From the NCBI GenBank assembly GCA_021300495.1, contig JAJTDK010000019.1, positions 1-64,000 of the forward strand: a DNA stretch of 64,000 nucleotides. The letters run 5' to 3'. A program made the position numbers and the translations under genes. Below are positions 19,409 to 32,985 of this stretch, one piece after another; positions within the stretch are counted from its first letter, which is position 1; every line of letters starts with the position of its first letter. Under the pieces are notes generated by a model, which did not search any database, was not told where the DNA came from, and worked only from the letters and a program-made list of their open reading frames with translations. Source of the DNA: Limnohabitans sp. GTDB taxonomy: Bacteria > Pseudomonadota > Gammaproteobacteria > Burkholderiales > Burkholderiaceae_C.

Positions 19409-20606
19409 TTAAGGCTTTTGCCCCATCTCAATCGCGCAGGCCGTGTTCAAATTAAACAAGACCTTTTTGTAGATATCTTTAAGCGGTTCAATGTCGACCA
19501 ATGCCACATGCTCATCGATCTTGTGAATGGTGGCGTTGGGCGGGCCCAGTTCAATCACTTGCGGGCATGTTTGCGCAATAAAGCGGCCATCGCTGGTGCC
19601 GCCTGTTGTCGATAGCTCTGTTCGAAGTCCTGTCACGTCATGCTGTTCGAAGTCCTGTCACGTCATGAATAGCTTCTTGTACGGCTTTGACAAGCGTGCC
19701 AGGGGTGGTGAGGAATGGCAGGCCGCCCAGCGTCCACTCAATGTCAAATTTCAATTCATGTTTCAGCAGCACATCGGTCAGGCGTTTTTTCAAGGAGGCT
19801 TCGTTGGACTCGGTGCAAAAACGGAAGTTGAAATCAACGGTCATTTCACCTGGAATGACATTGGTGGCGCCAGTGCCAGCTTGCACGTTGCTGATTTGCC
19901 AGCTGGTTGGCGGAAAAAATTCATTGCCCCCATCCCACACCATGGCTGCCAATTCGGCCAGCGCAGGCGCGGCGCGGTGCACAGGGTTGTCTGCCAACTG
20001 CGGATAGGCAATGTGTCCTTGAATGCCCTTGACGATCAATTTGCCACTGAGTGAACCGCGCCTGCCGTTCTTGATCATGTCGCCAGTTTGTTTGACAGAT
20101 GTGGGCTCTCCCACAATGCAATAGTCTGGCGTTTCTTGGCGGGCTTGAAGCATTTCACAAATGCGAACGGTGCCATCCAGTGCAGGGCCTTCTTCGTCAC
20201 TGGTGAGTAAAAACGCAATGCCTAATGCAGGGTTGGGGCAAGCTTGGTAAAACTCTTGGGTGGCTACCACCATGGCAGCCAGTGAGGTTTTCATGTCGCT
20301 TGCGCCGCGACCAAACAATTTGCCGTCTCGGTGAGTGGGTGTGAAGGGATCGCTGGTCCATTGAGTCAAGGGCCCAGTGGGTACGACATCAACGTGTCCT
20401 GCAAATGCCAAGGTTTGGCCTGAGGTGCCAGCTCTTTTGGCCCAAAGATTTCGGACCCGAAAGTTGTCTGGCCCCAAATCAATCACTTCGCATTGGAAGC
20501 CCAAAGGTTCAAGGTGCGAATTGATCAAGGCCGTGCAGCCACCATCTTCGGGGGTCACGGAAGGCAATGAGATCAGTTGCTCTGCCAGTCGAAGTGTGGC
20601 GCTCAT
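19409..20606 (-). pseudogene. dapE: Succinyl-diaminopimelate desuccinylase, frameshifted by a 25-bp tandem duplication
   Basis: ORF from ATG 20606 ([23 protein letters not shown]...) ends at ...VTGLRTA* at 19638; the remaining C-terminus ([41 protein letters not shown]...) is in the 19409-19636 frame. Removing one 25-bp copy gives 1173 nt = 391 codons including stop. Confidence 0.9.
19618..19667. repeat. Exact 25-bp tandem duplication (ctgttcgaagtcctgtcacgtcatg x2) inside dapE
   Basis: Read directly: copies at 19618-19642 and 19643-19667 are identical. Confidence 0.97.
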
Positions 20607-21814
20607 GCGGGCCTGCCTGCTTTGATGAATCTTGCCATGCGGTGTGCAGCTTCCAAGCACTCTGCCGTTTCGGCCACCAAGGCCATTCGAACTCGGCCTT
20701 GGCCAGGGTTTTTTCCGTCGACGGTTCTGCCAATGTAGCTGCCTGGCAAGACAGTGACATTTTCTGATGCATAAAGCTCGCGTGCGAAATCGGTGTCGCT
20801 GTTGTGCCAAGCCGCTGGCACACCTGCCCACAAGTAGAAACTGGCATCGGGTAACTTAACATCCATGACCTCTGCCAGGACAGGCGTGACTTGTGCAAAT
20901 TTGGTGCGGTACAAATTGCGGTTTTCCACCACATGGTCTTCGTCGTTCCAGGCTGCAATGCTGGCGGCTTGAACCACACCACTCATGGCGCAGCCGTGGT
21001 AGGTGCGATACAGCAAAAAATCTTTGATGATGGCTGCATCGCCAGCTACGAAGCCACTGCGCAAGCCAGGCACGTTGCTGCGTTTTGACAAGCTTGTGAA
21101 GGCGATCAAACGTTTGAAATCTTTGTAACCCAAAAGAGAGGCAGCCTCTAAGCCACCTAAGGGTGGTTCATCGCGAAAATAGATTTCGCTATAGCACTCG
21201 TCTGAGGCAATGACAAAGCCATATTTTTCACTCAGCTCGAACAAAGTTTGCCACTCAGCCAGGGGCATGATTTTTCCGGTAGGGTTTCCGGGAGAGCAAA
21301 CAAAAACGAGTTGGGTTGTGCGCCAAATAGTCTCAGGCACTGAGTGCCAGTTGGCTGTGAAGTCGTTTTCAGGCGCATTGGCCACGTAGTAGGGCTCGGC
21401 ACCCCCCAAAAGCGTGGCACCTTCGTAAATTTGATAGAAGGGATTTGGACTGACAACGCGTGCACCGGGTTTTGTGGGATCTATGACCGCTTGAGCCAGG
21501 GAAAACAAGGCCTCTCTGGACCCATTGACGGGCAAAATTTGGGTGCTGGCTTGAATTTCAATGCGGTATCTGCGCTGGAGCCATTGGGCACACGCCTCCC
21601 GCATGCGCAATTCACCAGCAGTGGCTGGATATCCAGACAGTGCTGTATCAAGCGAGGCTTTGAGGGCGGTTTTGATGAATTCGGGCGTTGCGTGCTTGGG
21701 CTCGCCAATGCCCAAACTAATGTGCGCGCGGTCTGTGGGAGGGGTGACCGTTGCGAACAATTGGCGAAGTCGCTCGAAGGGATAGGGTTGGAGGGTGGCC
21801 AAGAGGGGGTTCAT
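20603..21814 (-). CDS. dapC: Succinyldiaminopimelate transaminase
   Basis: PLP aminotransferase ([25 protein letters not shown]) overlapping the dapE start; start [16 protein letters not shown] at 21814. Confidence 0.9.
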   Translation of the reverse strand: MNPLLATLQPYPFERLRQLFATVTPPTDRAHISLGIGEPKHATPEFIKTALKASLDTALSGYPATAGELRMREACAQWLQRRYRIEIQASTQILPVNGSREALFSLAQAVIDPTKPGARVVSPNPFYQIYEGATLLGGAEPYYVANAPENDFTANWHSVPETIWRTTQLVFVCSPGNPTGKIMPLAEWQTLFELSEKYGFVIASDECYSEIYFRDEPPLGGLEAASLLGYKDFKRLIAFTSLSKRSNVPGLRSGFVAGDAAIIKDFLLYRTYHGCAMSGVVQAASIAAWNDEDHVVENRNLYRTKFAQVTPVLAEVMDVKLPDASFYLWAGVPAAWHNSDTDFARELYASENVTVLPGSYIGRTVDGKNPGQGRVRMALVAETAECLEAAHRMARFIKAGRPA

Positions 21815-21950
21815 GCCCCAATTATCCGGCAATTGTGGGCCTGTTTTCGAGTTCAATTTCAGGTGTTTTCCAGACTGATGGGGCCCTTGGGTCGGTTAAC
21901 ATGGAGGCTTCTGGCACGAGTTGTGCCTACTGACCTAATTTCTGACTCCT

Positions 21951-24900
21951 GTGCGCCTCAATTCCATCAAATTATCTGGATTCAAATCCTTTGCAGAACC
22001 CACCAATTTTGTACTGCCTGGGCAGTTGGTCGGTGTTGTCGGCCCCAATGGTTGCGGAAAATCCAACATCATGGACGCCTGCCGCTGGGTTTTGGGTGAA
22101 TCCAAAGCTTCCGAATTGCGCGGTGAATCCATGCAAGACGTTATCTTCAACGGCACCAACAGCCGCAAGCCGGCCAGTCGGGCCAGCGTTGAATTGGTCT
22201 TTGACAATGCAGACCACCGTGCGGGTGGGCAATGGGGGCAATTTTTAGAAATTGCGGTCAAACGCGTTTTGACACGAGACGGCAACAGCAGTTATTTCAT
22301 CAACAACCAACCCGTGCGCCGACGCGATGTTCAAGATGTTTTTCTGGGCACAGGCTTAGGTCCTCGTGCTTACGCCATCATTGGTCAGGGCACCATCAGC
22401 AGAATCATTGAGTCACGGCCGGAAGAATTGCGTTTGTTTTTGGAAGAAGCTGCAGGCGTTTCTAAATACAAAGAACGGCGCCGCGAAACTGAAAATCGCC
22501 TTTCAGATACCAGAGAAAATTTAACGCGTGTTGATGACATTCTGCGCGAATTGAATGCCAATTTGGAAAAATTGGAGAAGCAGGCTGAAGTGGCTCAGCG
22601 GTTCAATGCTTTAAAAGCTGACAGCTCTTTAAAGCAGCAGCAGCTTTGGTTTTTCAAACGCGCAGATGCAGAATCCGATCAAGTCAAAATCAAAGCCGAT
22701 GCAGACAAGGCTGTCATTGATTTGGAGGCGCGCATCGCCGATTTGAGGCATGTTGAGGCAGACTTAGAAACCGTGCGGCAAGCGCACTATGCCGCTGGCG
22801 ATCAAGTCAATCAGGCGCAAGGCTTGTTGTACGAGGCCAGTGCTGAAGTTTCTAAATTAGAAGCTGAAATTCGCTTTGTAGTCGAAGGTCGGCAACGCGC
22901 TGAACAGCGCTTGCTTCAACTGCAGGCCCAATCAACAGAATGGTCCGAAAAGCAAATACAAGCCCTTGCAGAGTTGGAAGCCTTGGCAGAGCAGGCTCTC
23001 CAAGCCGAAGATCAAACCCTCACATTGGCTGCTCAAGTCGAAGATCAAGCCCAAGCCTTGCCTGATTTGGAAGAGGGCATGCGTCAAGCGCAAGCCAAAG
23101 CCAACGAGCAAAGAGGCAGTGTGGTGCAGGTTCAACAGCAAATTCAGGTCCTGGCGGCCGATCAGCGCAACATCGAAGACCAAACTCGGCAACTCTCACT
23201 CAGGCAAGAGCGTTTGATAGCCGATCGAAATGCACTTGATGCCCCAGATGAACAACGACTTGTTCAACTGCAAGAGCAATTGGCCGATGCAGATTCTTTG
23301 GCCAAGTTGACCAGTGGTACCTTGCAAGACTTAGAAGAACAAACGCCTCAATTGGACCAAGAGCGCCGAAATCAGCAGCAGGCCGTGAACGATGAATCGG
23401 CCAAATTGGCCGATCTCACGGCCAAGATTGAAGCGCTTAAATCCCTCCAAGAAAAAGTCAAAACCGATGGCAAACTCAAACCCTGGCTGAACAAGCACGG
23501 CCTTGATCAGTTGCAAGGTTTGTGGAGCAAGATTCACATGGAACCCGGCTGGGAAAACGCCATGGAATCTGCGCTTCGTGAAAGACTTTCATCACTGGAG
23601 GTTTCGAAGCTAGACATGGTGAAGGCTTTTGCATCCGATGCACCGCCTGCCAAGCTGTCGTTTTATTCACCGCCCAATGCGACTCAAACGCCGGCTCGAA
23701 AAGGGCTGCCTGCAGCTTGCCGGCCCCTGTCCGATTTGCTCAGATTGTCTGATGCTGGCCTCTCGGCATTGCTGACAGATTGGCTCCAATCTTATTTCAC
23801 AGCGCCCTCTTTGGAAGATGCCATGGCTTGGCGTGATCAACTCCAAGGCGCCGAATGTTTTGTGGTTCAGTCGGGTCATGCCGTTGGCAGACACAGTGTC
23901 AGTTTTTACGCTCCCGATTCTGAACAAGCAGGTCTCTTGGCCCGCGCCCAAGACATTGAAAATTTTGAAAAACAATTGCGTGCACAGACCTTGATTGCTG
24001 AAGAAACCAGGTCTGCCTCCGTTCGCGCTGAAGCTGCCTACTCCGATGCAGCGCAGCGCTTGGTGTCGGCCAGGCAAGAAGCCTCTGAGGCCCAAACAAA
24101 AGCCCACGAACTTCAGGTTGAAACACTTCGCCTGTCGCAATGGGCAGCGCAAACGCAGGCTCGCAGCGAGCAAATTGCAGCAGACATGTCAGAAATTGAC
24201 ATCCAGTTAGAAGCACTTCAAGAGCGTCGAATCACAGCGGAAGCCCGATTTGAAGAACTGGATATGCAGTTGGCTGACAGTCAAGAGCGCCACGCACAAC
24301 TAGATGAGCGCGTGATAGAAGCTGAGCGCAAACTGTCAGAGTGTCGTGAGCAGCAACGTACGCTTGAACGTTTGGCGCAAGAAGCCACTTTTTCGCAGCG
24401 CAGCCTTGAGGCCAGGCGCTCAGAACTTCAGCGTGGACTGGAAACTGCAGTTCAGCAAATTAAATCGATTGCGGATGAGCAAGAGCGAGCTAAGGAAGAA
24501 TTGTCCCGGCTCACCGATGCGGCGGCACAGGCCGGCTTGCAAAATGCATTGGCCATGAAAATGGACAGAGAGCAGGTTTTGGGTGCCAAACGCAGCGAAT
24601 ACGATGACCTCACTGCGCGATTGCGTGCCAGTGATGAAAGGCGCATGAGTTTTGAGCGTGAACTCGATCCGATGCGCCAAAAAATTACCGAGCTGCAACT
24701 CAAAGAGCAGGCCTCTCGTTTAGGGCTTGAGCAATACACTCAGTTGCTGCTTGATGCAGAGGCAGATCTTGAAGCCTTGGCCAAATCAATTGAAGATGGC
24801 CATGTTCGCTTAACGGGCTTGCAATCTGAAATCGATCGACTGAATCGTGAAATTATGGCTTTGGGCGCTGTGAACTTAGCGGCATTAGAAGAACTGACAA

Positions 24901-25478
24901 CATCCCGCGAGCGCAAGGCATTCTTGGACGCGCAGACCGCCGATTTAACCGAAGCCATGACCACGCTTGAAGATGCCATCAAGAAAATTGACGCTGAAAC
25001 CAGAGATCTCTTGGCTGGCACTTTCAAGATTGTGAATGAACATTTTGGCCGCATGTTCCCTGAGTTGTTTGGCGGCGGCAGCGCCCGCTTGGTCATGACG
25101 GGCGATGAAATTTTGGACTCGGGTGTTCAAGTCATGGCTCAGCCGCCAGGGCAAAAAAATCAGACCATTCACTTGCTGTCTGGGGGCCAAAAGGCCCTCA
25201 CGGCCATTGCCTTGGTGTTTGCCATTTTTCAGCTCAACCCAGCACCTTTTTGTTTGCTGGACGAGGTGGACGCCCCCTTGGACGACGCGAACACAGAGCG
25301 TTACGCCAAATTGGTCAAGAGCATGGGCAAAGAAACCCAATTTTTGTTCATCAGTCACAACAAGATTGCGATGGAGATGGCGGAGCAATTGATTGGCGTG
25401 ACCATGCAAGAGCAGGGCGTCTCCCGCATTGTTGCCGTTGACATGGAAGCTGCAGTTTCGATTGCCGAATCGGCCTGA
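21951..25478 (+). CDS. smc: Chromosome segregation protein SMC
   Basis: N-terminal MRLNSIKLSGFKSFAEPTNF...VGPNGCGKSNIMDACRWVLGE, long coiled coils, hinge, C-terminal LLSGGQKALTAIALVFAIF...LLDEVDAPLDDAN; GTG start. Confidence 0.96.
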   Translation: MRLNSIKLSGFKSFAEPTNFVLPGQLVGVVGPNGCGKSNIMDACRWVLGESKASELRGESMQDVIFNGTNSRKPASRASVELVFDNADHRAGGQWGQFLEIAVKRVLTRDGNSSYFINNQPVRRRDVQDVFLGTGLGPRAYAIIGQGTISRIIESRPEELRLFLEEAAGVSKYKERRRETENRLSDTRENLTRVDDILRELNANLEKLEKQAEVAQRFNALKADSSLKQQQLWFFKRADAESDQVKIKADADKAVIDLEARIADLRHVEADLETVRQAHYAAGDQVNQAQGLLYEASAEVSKLEAEIRFVVEGRQRAEQRLLQLQAQSTEWSEKQIQALAELEALAEQALQAEDQTLTLAAQVEDQAQALPDLEEGMRQAQAKANEQRGSVVQVQQQIQVLAADQRNIEDQTRQLSLRQERLIADRNALDAPDEQRLVQLQEQLADADSLAKLTSGTLQDLEEQTPQLDQERRNQQQAVNDESAKLADLTAKIEALKSLQEKVKTDGKLKPWLNKHGLDQLQGLWSKIHMEPGWENAMESALRERLSSLEVSKLDMVKAFASDAPPAKLSFYSPPNATQTPARKGLPAACRPLSDLLRLSDAGLSALLTDWLQSYFTAPSLEDAMAWRDQLQGAECFVVQSGHAVGRHSVSFYAPDSEQAGLLARAQDIENFEKQLRAQTLIAEETRSASVRAEAAYSDAAQRLVSARQEASEAQTKAHELQVETLRLSQWAAQTQARSEQIAADMSEIDIQLEALQERRITAEARFEELDMQLADSQERHAQLDERVIEAERKLSECREQQRTLERLAQEATFSQRSLEARRSELQRGLETAVQQIKSIADEQERAKEELSRLTDAAAQAGLQNALAMKMDREQVLGAKRSEYDDLTARLRASDERRMSFERELDPMRQKITELQLKEQASRLGLEQYTQLLLDAEADLEALAKSIEDGHVRLTGLQSEIDRLNREIMALGAVNLAALEELTTSRERKAFLDAQTADLTEAMTTLEDAIKKIDAETRDLLAGTFKIVNEHFGRMFPELFGGGSARLVMTGDEILDSGVQVMAQPPGQKNQTIHLLSGGQKALTAIALVFAIFQLNPAPFCLLDEVDAPLDDANTERYAKLVKSMGKETQFLFISHNKIAMEMAEQLIGVTMQEQGVSRIVAVDMEAAVSIAESA

Positions 25479-25519
25479 ACAAATCAATTTGATTGACACT
25501 GTACTTTGCACAACCTTAT

Positions 25520-29171
<3,652 letters not shown>

Positions 29172-29175
<4 letters not shown>

Positions 29176-30332
29176 AGTTTGGCCAATCTTTCGATGGCCG
29201 CATTCAAGGTGGCGTCTTTTTTTGCAAAACAAAATCGGATGACATTTTGGTCAAACGAGTCGCCATAAAAGGCGGACATGGGTATGGCTGCAACACCAAT
29301 TTCGCGTGTCAACCATTTGCAAAATTCAGCCTCACCCAAATCTTTTTCTGGCACCGACAGATTGGAAATATCGGCGCATTGAAAATAGGTGCCTTCGCCT
29401 GGCAGCAGCTTAAATTTGGTTTTTGACAATCCTTCTCTGAAGAGATCACGCTTGCGTTGGTAAAACTTCGGCAATTCCAAATAGGCTTGAGGATCTGACA
29501 TGTAGCTTGCCAATCCGAATTGCATGGGCGTATTCACGGTAAAAACAGCAAATTGGTGGACTTTGCGAAATTCAGCGGTCAATGCCGCCGGCGCTACAAC
29601 GGTACCCACTTTCCAGCCCGTCACATGATAGCTTTTGCCAAAGCTTGACACCACAAAGGCGCGCTCTGCCAAGCCTTTGTAAGAGCTTGCACTGTGATGT
29701 TGAAGCGGCTCATAAACCATGTGTTCGTAGACCTCGTCACTGATCAGCACAATCTGAGTCGGCGCCAAAATTTCTTGCAGCTTCAGCATGTCCTCGTGCC
29801 GCCAGACCATACCACTTGGGTTATGCGGGGAATTGATCAAAATAGCGCGAGTTTTGGACGTGATAGCAGCTTGAATTTTGTCGAAATCGGGTTTGAATGT
29901 GCCTGGCGTTAAGGGCACCCGGACCACAACGCCTCCGGCCATTTCGACGTTGGGCACATAACAGTCGTAGCATGGCTCCAAAACAATCACTTCATCACCA
30001 GCATGCACAACAGCAAGCATGATGGTGAGTAAAGCCTGCGTAGCGCCTGCCGTGATGGTGATTTCGGTTTGTGCATCGTAGTGACGCTGATAGAGGCTTT
30101 CAATTTTTTGCGACACAGCTTCACGCAAGGGCAAGACGCCAGGCATAGGTGGGTATTGATTGAGGCCTTCGTGCATGGCCTTTGTCACTGCATGGGTGAG
30201 TTGAGGATCGCATTCAAAGTCAGGGAATCCTTGGCCTAAATTGACAGCGCCTACTTCGGCTGCCAGTCCAGACATGACTGTAAAAATGGTTGTGCCTAAT
30301 TTGGGTTGTTTTGAAATCAACTGTAGCGTCAT
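29172..30332 (-). CDS. PLP-dependent aminotransferase, methionine aminotransferase (YbdL)-like
   Basis: [40 protein letters not shown] motifs. Confidence 0.85.
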
Positions 30333-30351
30333 GATGGCGTTTTAAAAGGAA

Positions 30352-31293
30352 TTAAAGTTCGTAGTCATTGACATGACCTGTCATGGCTTTTGTCACCAAG
30401 GCCGTAGTTAACCGATCGCTCAGTAACTCAGCAAATTGATAAACAAAGTTGCGCAGGTAGGCGCCTCTTTTAAAGGCGACTCGCGATACATTTTTGCCCA
30501 AGAGGTCACCCAAAGGACGCGCAACCAAATCGCCAGCAAGGTCATCTTTAACGGCCATTTCAGCCACAATGCCCACACCCAAACCCAAGCGCACGTATGT
30601 TTTGATCACATCTGAGTCAATGGCCTCGAGTGCAATTCGAGGGTGCAGTTTTTTGCTGGCAAATGCGGCATCAATGCGTGTTCGCCCCGTGAACGAGGGG
30701 TGGTAGGTGATGAGGGGTTCTTTGGCAATGTCTTCCAAATGCAGGTGTTTTTTCTTGGCCAAAGGATGGTCAGGTGCAACCACCAGCATGTGCTGCCATT
30801 CATAGCAAGGCAGTGTCACTAGCTCCTCGTAAGCTGCCAATGATTCTGTGGCCATGCCTATTTCGGCGGTGTCATCCAGTAGCATTTTGGCCACCTGATC
30901 GGGTGAGCCCTGGTGCAAGCTGATGTTGACATGCGGATACAGGTCGCGCAATTTGGCAACGGGAACTGGCAGCACATAACGTGCTTGGGTATGGGTGGTT
31001 GCAATGGACAGGGTGCCGCTGTCTTGCGCACTGTACTGCTCGCCGATGCGTTTCAAGTTGCCGATTTCACGCATGATGACTTCGATGCTTTTGAGAACGT
31101 GTTGTCCTGGCTCAGTGATCCGCTTCAGCCTTTTGCCGTGCCGAGCAAAGATGTCGATACCCAATTCATGCTCTAACTCAATGATGGCTTTGGAGACCCC
31201 AGGTTGAGAGGTGTGCAGCGCTTTGGCTGCTTCTGTGAGGTTGAGATTGCGGCGGGCGGCTTCTTGTACAAATCGAAATTGATGCAAGTTCAT
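30352..31293 (-). CDS. CysB-family LysR-type transcriptional regulator
   Basis: MNLHQFRFVQEAARRNLNLTEAAKALHTSQPGVSKAIIELEHELG...FARHGKRLKRITEPG, a CysB/Cbl-type N-terminus. Confidence 0.9.
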   Translation of the reverse strand: MNLHQFRFVQEAARRNLNLTEAAKALHTSQPGVSKAIIELEHELGIDIFARHGKRLKRITEPGQHVLKSIEVIMREIGNLKRIGEQYSAQDSGTLSIATTHTQARYVLPVPVAKLRDLYPHVNISLHQGSPDQVAKMLLDDTAEIGMATESLAAYEELVTLPCYEWQHMLVVAPDHPLAKKKHLHLEDIAKEPLITYHPSFTGRTRIDAAFASKKLHPRIALEAIDSDVIKTYVRLGLGVGIVAEMAVKDDLAGDLVARPLGDLLGKNVSRVAFKRGAYLRNFVYQFAELLSDRLTTALVTKAMTGHVNDYEL

Positions 31294-31336
31294 ATCAATA
31301 AACCCAGAAAGATTGAGTTTATTATGCCTTATGAAT

Positions 31337-31720
31337 CTAAAGATTAGACTTTAAGGCAATTGCCGCCATGGCGCGAGTCATTTCAGGCTCTTCACCGATG
31401 GCGTGACTTAATTCGAACGTCACTCCGGGATATTGGATGATGAGATCTTGCAGCAACAAGGGCAAATCTTCTCGGGCATGCCGGCCCACCCCCAAAAACA
31501 TGGGAACAATGCGAATGGCATTGACGCCCGTCTGAACCAAGCCAGCGACGGTAGTCGGCAAGTCAGGCTCGGTCAGTTCAAGGTAGGCGCATGCCACTTG
31601 TGTGTCAGGTGAAAGTTGCTTCATCTCATTGGCAACAGCTTCAATGGGACGTCGCCATAAGGCGTCTCTTGAGCCGTGAGCAAAAAGAATGATGGCGTGC
31701 GGGTAAGTCATGGCTGTCAT
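31337..31720 (-). CDS. CbiX/SirB-like sirohydrochlorin chelatase family protein
   Basis: AIILFAHGSRDALWRRPIEAVANEM...VPMFLGVGRHAREDLPLLL. Confidence 0.88.
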   Translation of the reverse strand: MTAMTYPHAIILFAHGSRDALWRRPIEAVANEMKQLSPDTQVACAYLELTEPDLPTTVAGLVQTGVNAIRIVPMFLGVGRHAREDLPLLLQDLIIQYPGVTFELSHAIGEEPEMTRAMAAIALKSNL

Positions 31721-31730
31721 TAAAAAACCT

Positions 31731-32837
31731 TTATTGACGTAAAACCAACCACCAAAATGTAGCCAGTGAAACCACGCTGTAAATCAGTGCGGGCGCGGCG
31801 GCTGTGAGCCAAGGCTGCCAATTTTGCAAATTGCCAATGAAGCCAAAAACGTTGTTCAGCAAATAAAAACTGATGCCAGCCATGACCCCTCCAAAAACAT
31901 AGCCTGCGATGTTGCCTGATCTGAAATGCAAATAAGCAAATGGCAAAGCAAGCGTCAGCATGACCCAGCAACTCAGTGGGTAAAACACCTTTCGCCAAAA
32001 TTGAATTTCATAGCGTTGTGCATTTTGACCATTGGCAGTCAAATGTCGCATGTATTGAAACAAGTCGATGGTTTTCATTCGATCGGGACTCAGGAGCGCA
32101 GCCGAAATCATCTCAGAAGTGATTTCAGTTTTCCATGACCATTCCGGCAGATTCAAAATTTCGATTCTCGAATCTTCGCCGCTTGAAATGTGAAAAATTC
32201 GCCGATCGACGGGTTTCAAAAGCCAAGATCCGTCATCCATTAACTGGGCGCTTGGCGCAAGGGTCATCGACTTGAGCCGACCTTCGTTGTCAAATTCATG
32301 AATGCGAATATTCTCGGGCTGGCCTTCGCTGCTCAGGGATCTGACGTTGACGGCAAATTGTGATTGCGTCTGCTTTTCTCGCAGCCAAGCGCCAGTTTGG
32401 CCAACAGTAATTTGCCCTTGGTAATGCGCTTTCAAAAGCTGTGCTTGTTTGTCAGTCCAAGGCGAGATGTAGTCACCTAATACGAAGGTGACAGTCACAA
32501 ACACAAGGCCCAATTGAAAGAGTGTGTGAAGTGCGCGCCAAGGACCCAAGCCGCCTGTTCTGAGGATGGTGAATTCGGAGCTCTGCGCAAACCGAGCCAT
32601 GACGAAAATAGAGCCAATCAAAACAGAAATAGGCAGCAACTCATACAAATGGCTTGGCATGAGTAAGGCCACATACATCAACGCATGCTGAAGTTGATAA
32701 CCCTGAAATTTGTTTCGACTCAGTGTTTGAAGTTGATCGACCAAGTCAAAAAAAACAAACAAGGCCAGAAAGCCAATGGCAACAAAACTAACCGCTCGAA
32801 TGATTTCTCCGTGAATTAATCGGCGAATTGTTTTCAT
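31731..32837 (-). CDS. lptG: LPS export ABC transporter permease LptG
   Basis: MKTIRRLIHGEIIRAVSFVAIGFLALFVFFDLVDQL...; YjgP/YjgQ family; start ATG 32837 overlaps the upstream lptF remnant stop (ATGA). Confidence 0.88.
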   Translation of the reverse strand: MKTIRRLIHGEIIRAVSFVAIGFLALFVFFDLVDQLQTLSRNKFQGYQLQHALMYVALLMPSHLYELLPISVLIGSIFVMARFAQSSEFTILRTGGLGPWRALHTLFQLGLVFVTVTFVLGDYISPWTDKQAQLLKAHYQGQITVGQTGAWLREKQTQSQFAVNVRSLSSEGQPENIRIHEFDNEGRLKSMTLAPSAQLMDDGSWLLKPVDRRIFHISSGEDSRIEILNLPEWSWKTEITSEMISAALLSPDRMKTIDLFQYMRHLTANGQNAQRYEIQFWRKVFYPLSCWVMLTLALPFAYLHFRSGNIAGYVFGGVMAGISFYLLNNVFGFIGNLQNWQPWLTAAAPALIYSVVSLATFWWLVLRQ

Positions 32838-32962
32838 GTGCCACCATCCGTTCTGCGCAACTGAGGCATAGCCAACATCATTTTCAGGATCGTGGCAAAA
32901 ACCACAAAGGCGGCAGCAAAACTTCGGGCTAAATCTTTTTGAATGGAAGAATGGAATAACAT
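32834..32962 (-). pseudogene. lptF: LptF remnant: N-terminal about 25 aa fused to a short C-terminus (42-aa ORF)
   Basis: Translation MLFHSSIQKDLARSFAAAFVVFATILKMMLAMPQLRRTDGGT*. The N-terminus matches the LptF start pattern (MLFxSSIRKELARSF...), position is divergent to pepA, and the stop overlaps the lptG start; a full-length LptF is expected here. Confidence 0.75.
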
Positions 32963-32985
32963 TGTTGGATTGGAAAACCTCAATT

